Source: an uncultured Blautia sp.
GTDB lineage: Bacteria; Bacillota; Clostridia; Lachnospirales; Lachnospiraceae
DNA length: 5,986 nt
Assembly (NCBI GenBank): GCA_946538475.1
Contig: CAMNGN010000118.1
Coordinates: 1 to 5,986, forward strand
Reading direction: 5' to 3'
This document shows positions 1 through 4,952 of the stretch, piece after piece; within the stretch, counting starts at the first letter, position 1; the number at the start of each line of letters is the position of its first letter. Below the pieces are notes generated by a model, which had not been told where the DNA came from, did not search any database, and saw only the letters and a program-made list of their open reading frames with translations. Made by a program: the position numbers and the translations under genes.

Positions 1-681
1 TCCGGAACCATCTTCATCTCCAGCAGGGAATTCGGCGTGGACGAAAACAATGCTCTGCATTCCTTCGATCATGCGGACGGATACTATCACCTGATGGGCT
101 GCATGCTCAGCGCTGCATCCTGCAACAAGTGGTGGGTAGAGGAGATCCTCGGTGCGACAGACTTTGCGAAAGAGCAGGAGAACATCGATAAGCTCGGCGA
201 GAACCATGTGTTCTTCCTTCCGTATCTGATGGGCGAGCGTTCGCCGCACAACAACCCGGATGCCAGAGGCGTGTTCTTCGGCATGTCCATGGATTCGACC
301 AGAGCCGATATGACCCAGGCAGTTCTGGAAGGTGTTGCTTTCGGTCTCCGTGATTCTCTGGAAGTTGCGCGCAGCCTCGGCATCAGGATCGACAGGACCA
401 TGATCTGCGGCGGCGGTGCAAAGAGCCCGCTGTGGAAAAAGATGATCGCAAACATCATGAACCTTAAGGTGGATGTGCCCGAGAACGAGCAGGGCCCGGC
501 TATGGGCGGCGCTATGCTGGCAGCGGTAGGCTGCGGAGCGTATCCCGATGTTCAGACCATCTGTGAGAAGTTTGTAAAGGTAGTTGAGACGGTGGAGCCC
601 GATCCCGAGCTCACCGCAAAATATGAAGAGAGATATCAGAAATTCCGCACACTTTATCCGGCGATGAAACCGCTTTTCTGA
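1..681 (+). CDS. xylB: Xylulokinase, C-terminal part (gene cut by left edge)
   Basis: FGGY-family sugar kinase that phosphorylates D-xylulose with ATP to D-xylulose 5-phosphate, the step that feeds xylose into the cytoplasmic pentose phosphate pathway. The reading frame is open from base 1, so only the last 226 residues of a protein usually near 490-500 residues are present, essentially the C-terminal FGGY domain. Visible motifs, numbered in the fragment, are FLPYLMGERSPHNNP at 72-86 (typical of XylB), the nucleotide-binding GGGAKSPLW at 137-145, and the glycine-rich GPAMGGAMLAA at 165-175. The stop is TGA at 679-681. A second pentulokinase starts 93 nt downstream with no clear terminator between them, which suggests one pentose-utilisation operon. 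The GTG at 37 is internal and is not a start. D-xylulose as substrate is inferred from family resemblance; another pentulose is possible. Confidence in the FGGY assignment is very high. Confidence 0.9.
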   Translation, partial: SGTIFISSREFGVDENNALHSFDHADGYYHLMGCMLSAASCNKWWVEEILGATDFAKEQENIDKLGENHVFFLPYLMGERSPHNNPDARGVFFGMSMDSTRADMTQAVLEGVAFGLRDSLEVARSLGIRIDRTMICGGGAKSPLWKKMIANIMNLKVDVPENEQGPAMGGAMLAAVGCGAYPDVQTICEKFVKVVETVEPDPELTAKYEERYQKFRTLYPAMKPLF

Positions 682-694
682 TATATCGGAAATC

Positions 695-717
695 GTCCGG
701 AGCAGAAGAAGCCGGAC
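695..717 (+). other. Weak hairpin in the xylB-kinase gap
   Basis: GTCCGG at 695-700 and CCGGAC at 712-717 form a 6-bp stem with an 11-nt loop just after the xylB stop. No T-run follows, so it is unlikely to terminate transcription. It may be an mRNA-stabilising or processing hairpin. A second small stem in the same gap, CCTGT/ACAGG (744-757, 4-nt loop), lies just before the ribosome binding site. I see no promoter or CcpA-type operator in this 93-nt gap. Confidence 0.25.
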
Positions 718-760
718 AAAACCTATTCTCGATTATTCACATACCTGTAAGAACAGGCAA

Positions 761-766
761 GGGAGG
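761..766 (+). promoter_or_regulatory. Ribosome binding site deciding a GTG start
   Basis: GGGAGG lies 8 nt before the GTG at 775. The next in-frame ATG is far inside the conserved kinase fold (codon 97), so this site fixes GTG 775 as the start of the second kinase. Confidence 0.8.
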
Positions 767-774
767 ACAGTACA

Positions 775-2379
775 GTGAGTGTAGACGTTAACGCTGCAAA
801 ACAGGCAATTCTTGACAACAGAACTGCCCTTGGAATCGAATTCGGCTCCACAAGGATCAAAGGTGTCCTTGTAGACGATAAATGCACACCGATCGCATCC
901 GGCGGCCATGATTGGGAAAACCGCCTGGAGAACGGAATCTGGACCTACAGTCTGGATGACATCTGGACAGGCATTCAGGACTGTTATCAGGACCTGGTAA
1001 AAGATGTTAAAGAAAAATACGATGTAGAACTGACTTCGGTCGGAGCTCTCGGCATCAGTGCCATGATGCACGGCTATATGCCTTTTAACAAAGCCGGCGA
1101 GCTGATGGTTCCGTTCAGAACATGGCGTAACAATATCACCGGAGAGGCGAGCAAGCAGCTGTCCGAACTTTTCAACTATAACATTCCGCAGAGATGGAGT
1201 ATCGCGCATCTGTATCAGGCTATTCTGAATAAAGAAGAGCATGTCAAGGATATCGACTACATCACCACTCTGGAAGCATACATTCATTGGAAACTGACCG
1301 GAAGAAGAATACTGGGCATCGGCGACTGTGCCGGCATGTTCCCGATCGACTCCACGATCAAAAACTACGATCAGGAGATGATCGACAAGTTTGACGATCT
1401 GGTCGCTCCCTATGGCTTCCCATGGAAACTGAGAGACATCCTTCCCGAGTGCAAGGTTGCGGGCGAAGAGGCCGGCACACTGACCGAAGAAGGAGCACTC
1501 CTCCTGGATCCCACAGGCAAACTGAAAGCCGGAATTCCGATGGCTCCGCCCGAAGGCGATGCCGGAACCGGAATGGTCGCGACAAACAGTGTTGCCGTCC
1601 GTACAGGTAATGTTTCTGCAGGAACTTCCGCTTTTGCGATGATCGTACTCGAAAAAGCGCTCTCCAAACCGTACAGCGAGATCGACATGGTCACGACTCC
1701 TTCGGGAGAAGCAGTCGCCATGGCGCACTCCAACAACTGTACCTCCGACCTCAATGCATGGGTAAATATCTTCAAAGAGTTTACCGAAGCTATGGGCATC
1801 GAAGCCGATATGAATACGCTCTATGGCACGCTTTACCGCAAAGCCATGGAAGGTGATCCCGACTGCGGCGGACTGCTCGCTTATTGCTACTTCTCCGGCG
1901 AGCATATGACCGGATTTACCGAAGGACGCCCGATGGTAGTGCGCTCACCCGAGAGCAGATTCACACTGGCAAACTTTATGCGGACCAATCTGTATACCTG
2001 CCTCGGTGCGATGAGAGTAGGTCTGAACATTCTTTTTGAGAAAGAGAATGTCAAGGTCGACAGACTTCTCGGCCACGGCGGTCTGTTCAAGACCAAAGGC
2101 GTAGGTCAGCAGATCCTTGCCGACGCTGTCAACACTCCGGTTTCCGTCATGGAAACAGCGGGAGAAGGCGGCGCCTGGGGTATGGCTATTCTTGCTTCGT
2201 ACCTGATCCGTAAAGAAGCCGGCGAGAGCCTTGCAGACTATCTGGACAACAAAGTGTTTGCCGGAAACGAAGGATCCACCCTCGCACCGACAGCAGAAGG
2301 CGTAGAAGGCTACAATGCATTTATGGAAAGATACATCAAGGGCCTTCCGATCGAGCGTGCAGCAGTAGAAAATCTATGA
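775..2379 (+). CDS. FGGY-family pentulokinase, probably L-ribulokinase-like
   Basis: ATP-dependent cytoplasmic sugar kinase of the FGGY family, complete at 534 residues. Visible motifs are the N-terminal phosphate-binding strand GIEFGSTRIK (20-29), EGDAGTG with the likely catalytic base Asp262, SAGTSAF (281-287), GHGGLFKTKGVGQQ (433-446) and GEGGAWG (463-469). The first motif has Glu22 where most FGGY kinases have Asp. It is longer than typical XylB (about 490) and differs from classical AraB. It resembles, from memory, a Lachnospiraceae kinase group often annotated only as carbohydrate kinase; a non-classical ribulokinase called AraK was described in Clostridium acetobutylicum. L-ribulose is therefore my best guess, but the sequence alone does not settle the substrate. 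The start is GTG with GGGAGG 8 nt upstream. The gene follows xylB and ends in an ATGA overlap with the ParA-like gene. The family call is very sure and the substrate moderate to low. Confidence 0.9.
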   Translation: MSVDVNAAKQAILDNRTALGIEFGSTRIKGVLVDDKCTPIASGGHDWENRLENGIWTYSLDDIWTGIQDCYQDLVKDVKEKYDVELTSVGALGISAMMHGYMPFNKAGELMVPFRTWRNNITGEASKQLSELFNYNIPQRWSIAHLYQAILNKEEHVKDIDYITTLEAYIHWKLTGRRILGIGDCAGMFPIDSTIKNYDQEMIDKFDDLVAPYGFPWKLRDILPECKVAGEEAGTLTEEGALLLDPTGKLKAGIPMAPPEGDAGTGMVATNSVAVRTGNVSAGTSAFAMIVLEKALSKPYSEIDMVTTPSGEAVAMAHSNNCTSDLNAWVNIFKEFTEAMGIEADMNTLYGTLYRKAMEGDPDCGGLLAYCYFSGEHMTGFTEGRPMVVRSPESRFTLANFMRTNLYTCLGAMRVGLNILFEKENVKVDRLLGHGGLFKTKGVGQQILADAVNTPVSVMETAGEGGAWGMAILASYLIRKEAGESLADYLDNKVFAGNEGSTLAPTAEGVEGYNAFMERYIKGLPIERAAVENL

Positions 2380-3167
2380 AAAAGACGATCACGATATGTT
2401 TTACGAACAATAAGGGCGGAAGCGGAAAATCCACCACCTGCGGCAACATCGGAGCCGCTATGGCAAGATCCGGGCATAAGGTACTGCTGATCGACGGCGA
2501 TATGCAGATGAATCTTTCCCTGTCTTTTTTTCCGGAAGACAAAGTGCTTGAGATGTCCGAAGGAAAAAACAACCTGTACTACGCGGTAACAGGACAGAAG
2601 GATCTGACTTCGTATATCGTGAGAACACCGTATGAAAATCTGGACATGATCCCCTCGTCCTCCCGGATGAGTTCTGTCGAAGCGGAACTCTCCCGGGGAC
2701 GAAACAGGGAATCTGTCCTCAGAAGGTGCCTTTCCGGGGTCAAAGATTCCGGGGAATATGATTATATTCTGATCGATGCACCGCCCACACTGGGAAACTG
2801 GGTCATGAACATACTGTGCGCATCGGACTATGTGCTGGTGCCGGTGGAGGCAAGTCCCTGGGGGATGTTTGGTCTGGCCAATATGTTCGACTTTTTAAAC
2901 GAGGCGAAGGAGATTTCTCCTTCCCTCGAGATCCTCGGCATCGTTGTGACAAAGGCAGACCTGCGAAAAGGCTATTTCAAACAGACGATGGAGACACTGA
3001 AAGAAATGGAAGGAATCTATCTGTTTGATTCCTACATCCGTGTCGACAGCGCGGTGGAATGGGCGCAGGACAACAGCGCACCGGTAGTCGAGTATAAACG
3101 CTCCTGCAGGAGCGCAAAAGAATACATAAAATTGGCTGAGGAGGTGACAGAACGTGCCGGTAGGTAA
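2376..3167 (+). CDS. ParA/Soj/MinD-family ATPase
   Basis: Deviant-Walker P-loop ATPase of 263 residues, full length for a chromosomal ParA/Soj. Such proteins dimerise on ATP, bind DNA nonspecifically and position cargo (chromosomes, plasmids, carboxysomes, chemoreceptor clusters), with a partner stimulating hydrolysis. Visible motifs are the deviant Walker A KGGSGKST (13-20) with signature Lys13, Walker A' IDGDMQMN (39-46) with Asp40 and Asp42 (Met43 replaces the usual Pro), and Walker B YILIDAPP (130-137) with Asp134. The basic C-terminal stretch YKRSCRSAKEY resembles the region used for DNA contact in ParA proteins. No N-terminal HTH is present, so it is not a plasmid ParA with an autorepressor domain. 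The ATG overlaps the kinase stop (ATGA) and has no good Shine-Dalgarno site, which suggests translational coupling. Its own end overlaps the small gene at 3154 by 14 nt. No ParB gene is seen. Cargo and role are unknown. Confidence 0.9.
   Translation: MKKTITICFTNNKGGSGKSTTCGNIGAAMARSGHKVLLIDGDMQMNLSLSFFPEDKVLEMSEGKNNLYYAVTGQKDLTSYIVRTPYENLDMIPSSSRMSSVEAELSRGRNRESVLRRCLSGVKDSGEYDYILIDAPPTLGNWVMNILCASDYVLVPVEASPWGMFGLANMFDFLNEAKEISPSLEILGIVVTKADLRKGYFKQTMETLKEMEGIYLFDSYIRVDSAVEWAQDNSAPVVEYKRSCRSAKEYIKLAEEVTERAGR
3099..3114. repeat. Perfect 16-bp palindrome inside the ParA-like gene
   Basis: CGCTCCTG/CAGGAGCG is a perfect 16-bp dyad with no spacer, about 40 nt before the start of the small downstream gene. 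It does not match the Bacillus parS consensus (TGTTCCACGTGAAACA). It could be a protein-binding site or chance within codons for KRSCRSA. Confidence 0.5.
3139..3147 (+). promoter_or_regulatory. Strong Shine-Dalgarno site for the 65-residue protein
   Basis: AGGAGGTGA, an almost complete anti-16S match, ends about 8 nt (counted from GGAGGT) before the GTG at 3154. It lies within the coding sequence of the ParA-like gene, where such a match is not required by the protein. It is the main evidence that the small overlapping gene is translated. Confidence 0.8.
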
Positions 3168-3351
3168 AGAGAGTATCAAACGTGCGGCTTCGGCGGGCAG
3201 AAAGAAAGCGGCTCCGGCTGCAGAAGCAGCGGTCGAGACAGCAGCAGTCGAGGCGGCAGCAGAAGTAAAAGCCGCAGAGGCAGCTCCCGAAGAGAAGAAA
3301 GCAAACGGGATCATCCAGTGCTTTGAAGAGCTTCCGGTCTGGCTCCTTTGA
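3154..3351 (+). CDS. Small Ala/Lys-rich protein, possible ParA partner
   Basis: A 65-residue protein that I do not recognise as a named family. The N-terminus is basic (KESIKR at 5-10, GRKK at 15-18). The middle is low-complexity Ala/Glu/Lys (19 of 65 residues are Ala), probably helical or disordered. The C-terminus changes abruptly to a hydrophobic, non-repetitive tip, GIIQCFEELPVWLL. There is no signal peptide, HTH or transmembrane segment. The GTG start is supported by AGGAGGTGA 8 nt upstream, and the gene overlaps the ParA-like gene by 14 nt. Small partners that stimulate ParA-type ATPases often use a short basic N-terminal peptide, so a role as ATPase activator or cargo adaptor is a reasonable inference but is not shown by sequence. 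The gene ends 14 nt before a probable terminator, so it appears to be the last in its operon. Chance coding is unlikely given the start signal. Confidence 0.72.
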   Translation: MPVGKESIKRAASAGRKKAAPAAEAAVETAAVEAAAEVKAAEAAPEEKKANGIIQCFEELPVWLL

Positions 3352-3365
3352 TCAGCGGATAAAGA

Positions 3366-3393
3366 AAGGCTGTCGCGTTAATGCGGCAGCCTT
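3366..3393 (+). terminator. Probable intrinsic terminator of the kinase-ParA operon
   Basis: AAGGCTGTCGC (3366-3376) pairs with GCGGCAGCCTT (3383-3393) around the 6-nt loop GTTAAT. This is an 11-bp stem with a single G-U pair. It begins 14 nt after the stop of the small gene. The T-run is modest (TTCCTGT), so efficiency may be partial, but position and stem are typical of a Firmicute terminator. Confidence 0.7.
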
Positions 3394-3399
3394 CCTGTA

Positions 3400-3409
3400 T
3401 GTGTACACA
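3400..3409. repeat. 10-bp palindrome between two hairpins
   Basis: TGTGTACACA is a perfect dyad between the terminator and the following hairpin. It is short and may be chance; no known operator is recognised. Confidence 0.3.
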
Positions 3410-3413
3410 AAGT

Positions 3414-3446
3414 GAAACACCCGGTAGGGGAGCTACCGGGTGTTTC
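3414..3446. terminator. Perfect 14-bp hairpin, second terminator-like element
   Basis: GAAACACCCGGTAG (3414-3427) and CTACCGGGTGTTTC (3433-3446) are exact complements around a 5-nt loop (GGGAG). The A-tract and T-tract at the stem ends are as in bidirectional terminators, but no T-run follows on the + strand (CGAGGGG). It may back up the first terminator, protect a 3' end or belong to a separate structured RNA. Confidence 0.55.
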
Positions 3447-3479
3447 GAGGGGAGTATAAATAATAAAATAAGGGGTTTG

Positions 3480-3514
3480 GTAAAAAGAACATTTGAAGGG
3501 TAAGTTCTTTTTAC
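3480..3514. repeat. 11-bp A/T-rich inverted repeat, terminator-like
   Basis: GTAAAAAGAAC (3480-3490) and GTTCTTTTTAC (3504-3514) are perfect complements around a 13-nt loop. The T5 run sits inside the stem, as in A-tract/T-tract terminators that work in either direction. The stem is weak and GC-poor, so the role is uncertain. It lies just before the TATAAT box at 3525. Confidence 0.45.
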
Positions 3515-3524
3515 TGAAATAGAT

Positions 3525-3530
3525 TATAAT
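3525..3530 (+). promoter_or_regulatory. Possible promoter -10 box for the RNA methyltransferase operon
   Basis: A perfect TATAAT lies in the AT-rich stretch upstream of the methyltransferase. No good TTGACA-like -35 sits 16-18 nt upstream (sequence there is about AAGTTC), and there is no TGn extension. If used, it would give a leader of roughly 255 nt containing all downstream hairpins. The surrounding ATTATAAT is near-symmetric, so the opposite strand also shows TATAAT with a poor TTGCTT 17 nt away. Confidence 0.3.
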
Positions 3531-3538
3531 ATAGTTCA

Positions 3539-3582
3539 TCAAAAAAAGCAACAGAATTTTCGATAGTTATGTTGTTTTTTGA
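3539..3582. repeat. A-tract/T-tract inverted repeat with a 2-nt bulge
   Basis: TCAAAAAA, a 2-nt AG bulge, then CAAC (3539-3552) pairs with GTTGTTTTTTGA (3571-3582) around an 18-nt loop. The six T's at the 3' side resemble a weak intrinsic terminator. Its position after the TATAAT box would make it part of the leader. Confidence 0.35.
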
Positions 3583-3644
3583 AAGATTTTATGCTAAAAA
3601 TTGGGTAACAGGGTTATGTCAACCACAATATAAAGTATTTTATG

Positions 3645-3656
3645 GTAACTGTTCAG
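3645..3656 (+). repeat. Copy 1 of a 12-nt motif GTAWCTGTTCAG
   Basis: GTAACTGTTCAG here differs by one base from GTATCTGTTCAG at 3748-3759, and in inverted orientation from 3763-3774. This copy also sits in a small quasi-palindrome, CTGTTC-A-GAACAG (3649-3661). It is the left boundary of the structured block before the methyltransferase gene. Confidence 0.6.
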
Positions 3657-3702
3657 AACAGGCCGAAGCACTCGCTGCTGAGGCCGTGCGAACATGATGC
3701 AG

Positions 3703-3748
3703 CATGCAAAATCCCATCGCCGGAGGCGATTTGCATGGATTTTGCATG
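3703..3748 (+). other. Nested hairpin in the methyltransferase leader
   Basis: The outer stem is CATGCAAAATCC (3703-3714) with GGATTTTGCATG (3737-3748), 12 perfect pairs. The inner stem is ATCGCC (3716-3721) with GGCGAT (3725-3730) and loop GGA. The two are separated by one unpaired base on the left and six (TTGCAT) on the right. The right side holds a near-duplicate, GATTTGCATG (3728-3737), that could take the left arm instead with one bulge, so two conformations are possible. Confidence 0.65.
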
Positions 3749-3779
3749 TATCTGTTCAGGTTCTGAACAGATACATTTT
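3746..3779 (+). terminator. Perfect 14-bp hairpin plus short T-run just before the ribosome binding site
   Basis: ATGTATCTGTTCAG (3746-3759) and CTGAACAGATACAT (3763-3776) are exact complements with a 3-nt loop (GTT), followed by TTT. It has the look of an intrinsic terminator or attenuator and ends only about 5 nt before the Shine-Dalgarno site of the methyltransferase gene. It contains copies 2 and 3 of the GTAWCTGTTCAG motif. Its first three bases are shared with the preceding nested hairpin. The T-run is short, so termination is uncertain. Confidence 0.55.
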
Positions 3780-3780
3780 G

Positions 3781-3786
3781 AGAGGA
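3781..3786 (+). promoter_or_regulatory. Ribosome binding site fixing the methyltransferase start
   Basis: AGAGGA lies about 5-6 nt before ATG 3792. The protein from there begins MEKYELTAPCHFGLEAVLKR, as expected for the THUMP methyltransferase family. The in-frame ATG at 3642 has no Shine-Dalgarno site and would add 50 residues encoded by hairpin DNA. Confidence 0.8.
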
Positions 3787-3791
3787 AACAG

Positions 3792-4952
3792 ATGGAAAAA
3801 TACGAACTTACCGCACCCTGCCACTTCGGCCTCGAAGCGGTGCTGAAACGAGAGATTTTGGACCTGGGATATGAGATCACCGACGTGTCCGACGGCAAGG
3901 TTACATTTGAAGCGGACGATGAAGGGATCGCTTATACAAACACTTTTCTGCGGACGACAGAGAGGGTTTTGCTGAAAGTCGGAGAGTTTAAAGCCGTCAC
4001 GTTCGACGAACTTTTCGAAAAGACCCGGTCGCTCCCCTGGGAAAAATACATTCCCAAAAACGGAAAATTCTGGGTCACAAAGGCAAATTCCGTAAAAAGC
4101 AAGCTGTTCAGTCCTTCCGATATTCAGTCGATCATGAAAAAAGCTATTGTCGAAAGACTGAAGAACGTGTATCATATGGAATGGTTTCCCGAGGACGGAC
4201 CGGAATTTCCCATCCGTGTCTCTTTTATGAAAGACATAGCGTCGATCGGGATCGATACCTCGGGAGCTTCGCTCCATAAACGCGGCTACCGTCAGATGAA
4301 AGTAAAGGCGCCAATCACCGAGACTCTGGCCTCAGCACTGATCATGCTGACTCCGTGGAAACGCGACAGAATTCTGGTGGATCCTTTCTGCGGCAGCGGC
4401 ACATTCCCGATAGAAGCAGCCATGATCGCTGCGAACATGGCACCGGGCAGAAACCGCTCCTTTACAGCCGAAAGCTGGACACATCTCATCCCGCAAAAAT
4501 GCTGGGCAGATGTGCGGGAAGATGCGGACGACCGGGTGATACGTGATATAAAACCCGACATTCAGGGGTACGACATCGACCCTGCGGCGATAAAGGCTGC
4601 CCTCGCAAACGCGGCCATGGCCGGAGTGGGCGACATGATCCACCTGCAGAGAAGAGACGTCGGAGCGCTCAGCCATTCCGGCTCCTACGGGTTTATCATC
4701 ACCAATCCGCCCTACGGCGAAAGGCTGGAAGAAAAAGAAGCACTTCCCGCCCTCTACCATACCCTCGGCGAGAGATTCCGCGCGCTCGACAAATGGTCCA
4801 TGTACGTGATCACCGCATACGAAGAAGCCGAGCGGTCCATCGGAGCCAAAGCGGAGAAAAACCGCAAGATATACAACGGCATGATGAAAACATACTATTA
4901 TCAGTTCCCGGGCCCCAAACCGCCCAGGAAAAACAGAACGGAGAATACATGA
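3792..4952 (+). CDS. rlmL: THUMP-domain RNA guanine-N2 methyltransferase, YpsC/RlmL family
   Basis: SAM-dependent RNA methyltransferase of the UPF0020/COG0116 family, cytoplasmic, 386 residues, about the length of Bacillus subtilis YpsC. The E. coli counterpart is the N-terminal RlmL half of the larger RlmKL, which makes m2G2445 in 23S rRNA; the same target is inferred here, not shown. An N-terminal THUMP-containing region (about 1-155) binds RNA. It is followed by HKRGYRQMKVKAPITETLA (162-180), the SAM-binding motif DPFCGSGTFPIEAA (197-210), the acidic-loop strand GYDIDP (259-264) and the catalytic motif NPPYGERL (305-312). The start at 3792 is chosen from the ribosome binding site and family alignment, although the frame is open upstream to 3642. 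The leader is unusually rich in hairpins, which may control expression. The stop overlaps the rdgB start (ATGA), so the two are probably translated together. The symbol is given at family level. Confidence 0.9.
   Translation: MEKYELTAPCHFGLEAVLKREILDLGYEITDVSDGKVTFEADDEGIAYTNTFLRTTERVLLKVGEFKAVTFDELFEKTRSLPWEKYIPKNGKFWVTKANSVKSKLFSPSDIQSIMKKAIVERLKNVYHMEWFPEDGPEFPIRVSFMKDIASIGIDTSGASLHKRGYRQMKVKAPITETLASALIMLTPWKRDRILVDPFCGSGTFPIEAAMIAANMAPGRNRSFTAESWTHLIPQKCWADVREDADDRVIRDIKPDIQGYDIDPAAIKAALANAAMAGVGDMIHLQRRDVGALSHSGSYGFIITNPPYGERLEEKEALPALYHTLGERFRALDKWSMYVITAYEEAERSIGAKAEKNRKIYNGMMKTYYYQFPGPKPPRKNRTENT

Noticed and set aside
733..1905. Long open frame of 390 codons on the minus strand, opposite the second kinase
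   Set aside because: It is fully antisense to a clearly conserved FGGY kinase, its translation is Cys/His/Phe-rich without recognisable domains, and it has no supporting start signal. It is a codon-bias shadow.
3099..3114. Canonical parS site
   Set aside because: The dyad does not match TGTTCCACGTGAAACA and no ParB gene is in the window, so it is reported only as an unexplained palindrome.
2895..3314. Minus-strand Ala/Ser/Phe-rich frame opposite the ParA-like and small genes
   Set aside because: It is a shadow of the Ala-rich codons of the small gene and of the ParA-like gene, with no start signal or domain.
3642..3791. N-terminal extension of the methyltransferase from ATG 3642
   Set aside because: No Shine-Dalgarno site precedes ATG 3642, the added 50 residues are encoded by inverted-repeat DNA and are unlike the family N-terminus, and ATG 3792 has a good site and the expected family start.
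3400..3791. RNase P RNA gene upstream of the ypsC homologue
   Set aside because: In Bacillus rnpB lies beside ypsC, so I looked for it. The conserved rnpB blocks are missing; the GAGGAAAC at 3782 is only the ribosome binding site region, and the structured block is too short.
3640..3791. T-box, LexA box or known riboswitch in the methyltransferase leader
   Set aside because: No T-box AGGGTGG-type sequence is present. CTGTTCAGAACAG has the wrong spacing for E. coli LexA (CTGT-N8-ACAG) and the wrong orientation for the Firmicute GAAC-N4-GTTC box. No riboswitch core was recognised.
4793..4948. Upstream extension of the rdgB frame to 4793
   Set aside because: The extra residues lie within the methyltransferase gene in another frame and are not RdgB-like. 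MKTIIFATGN from ATG 4949 is the normal family start.
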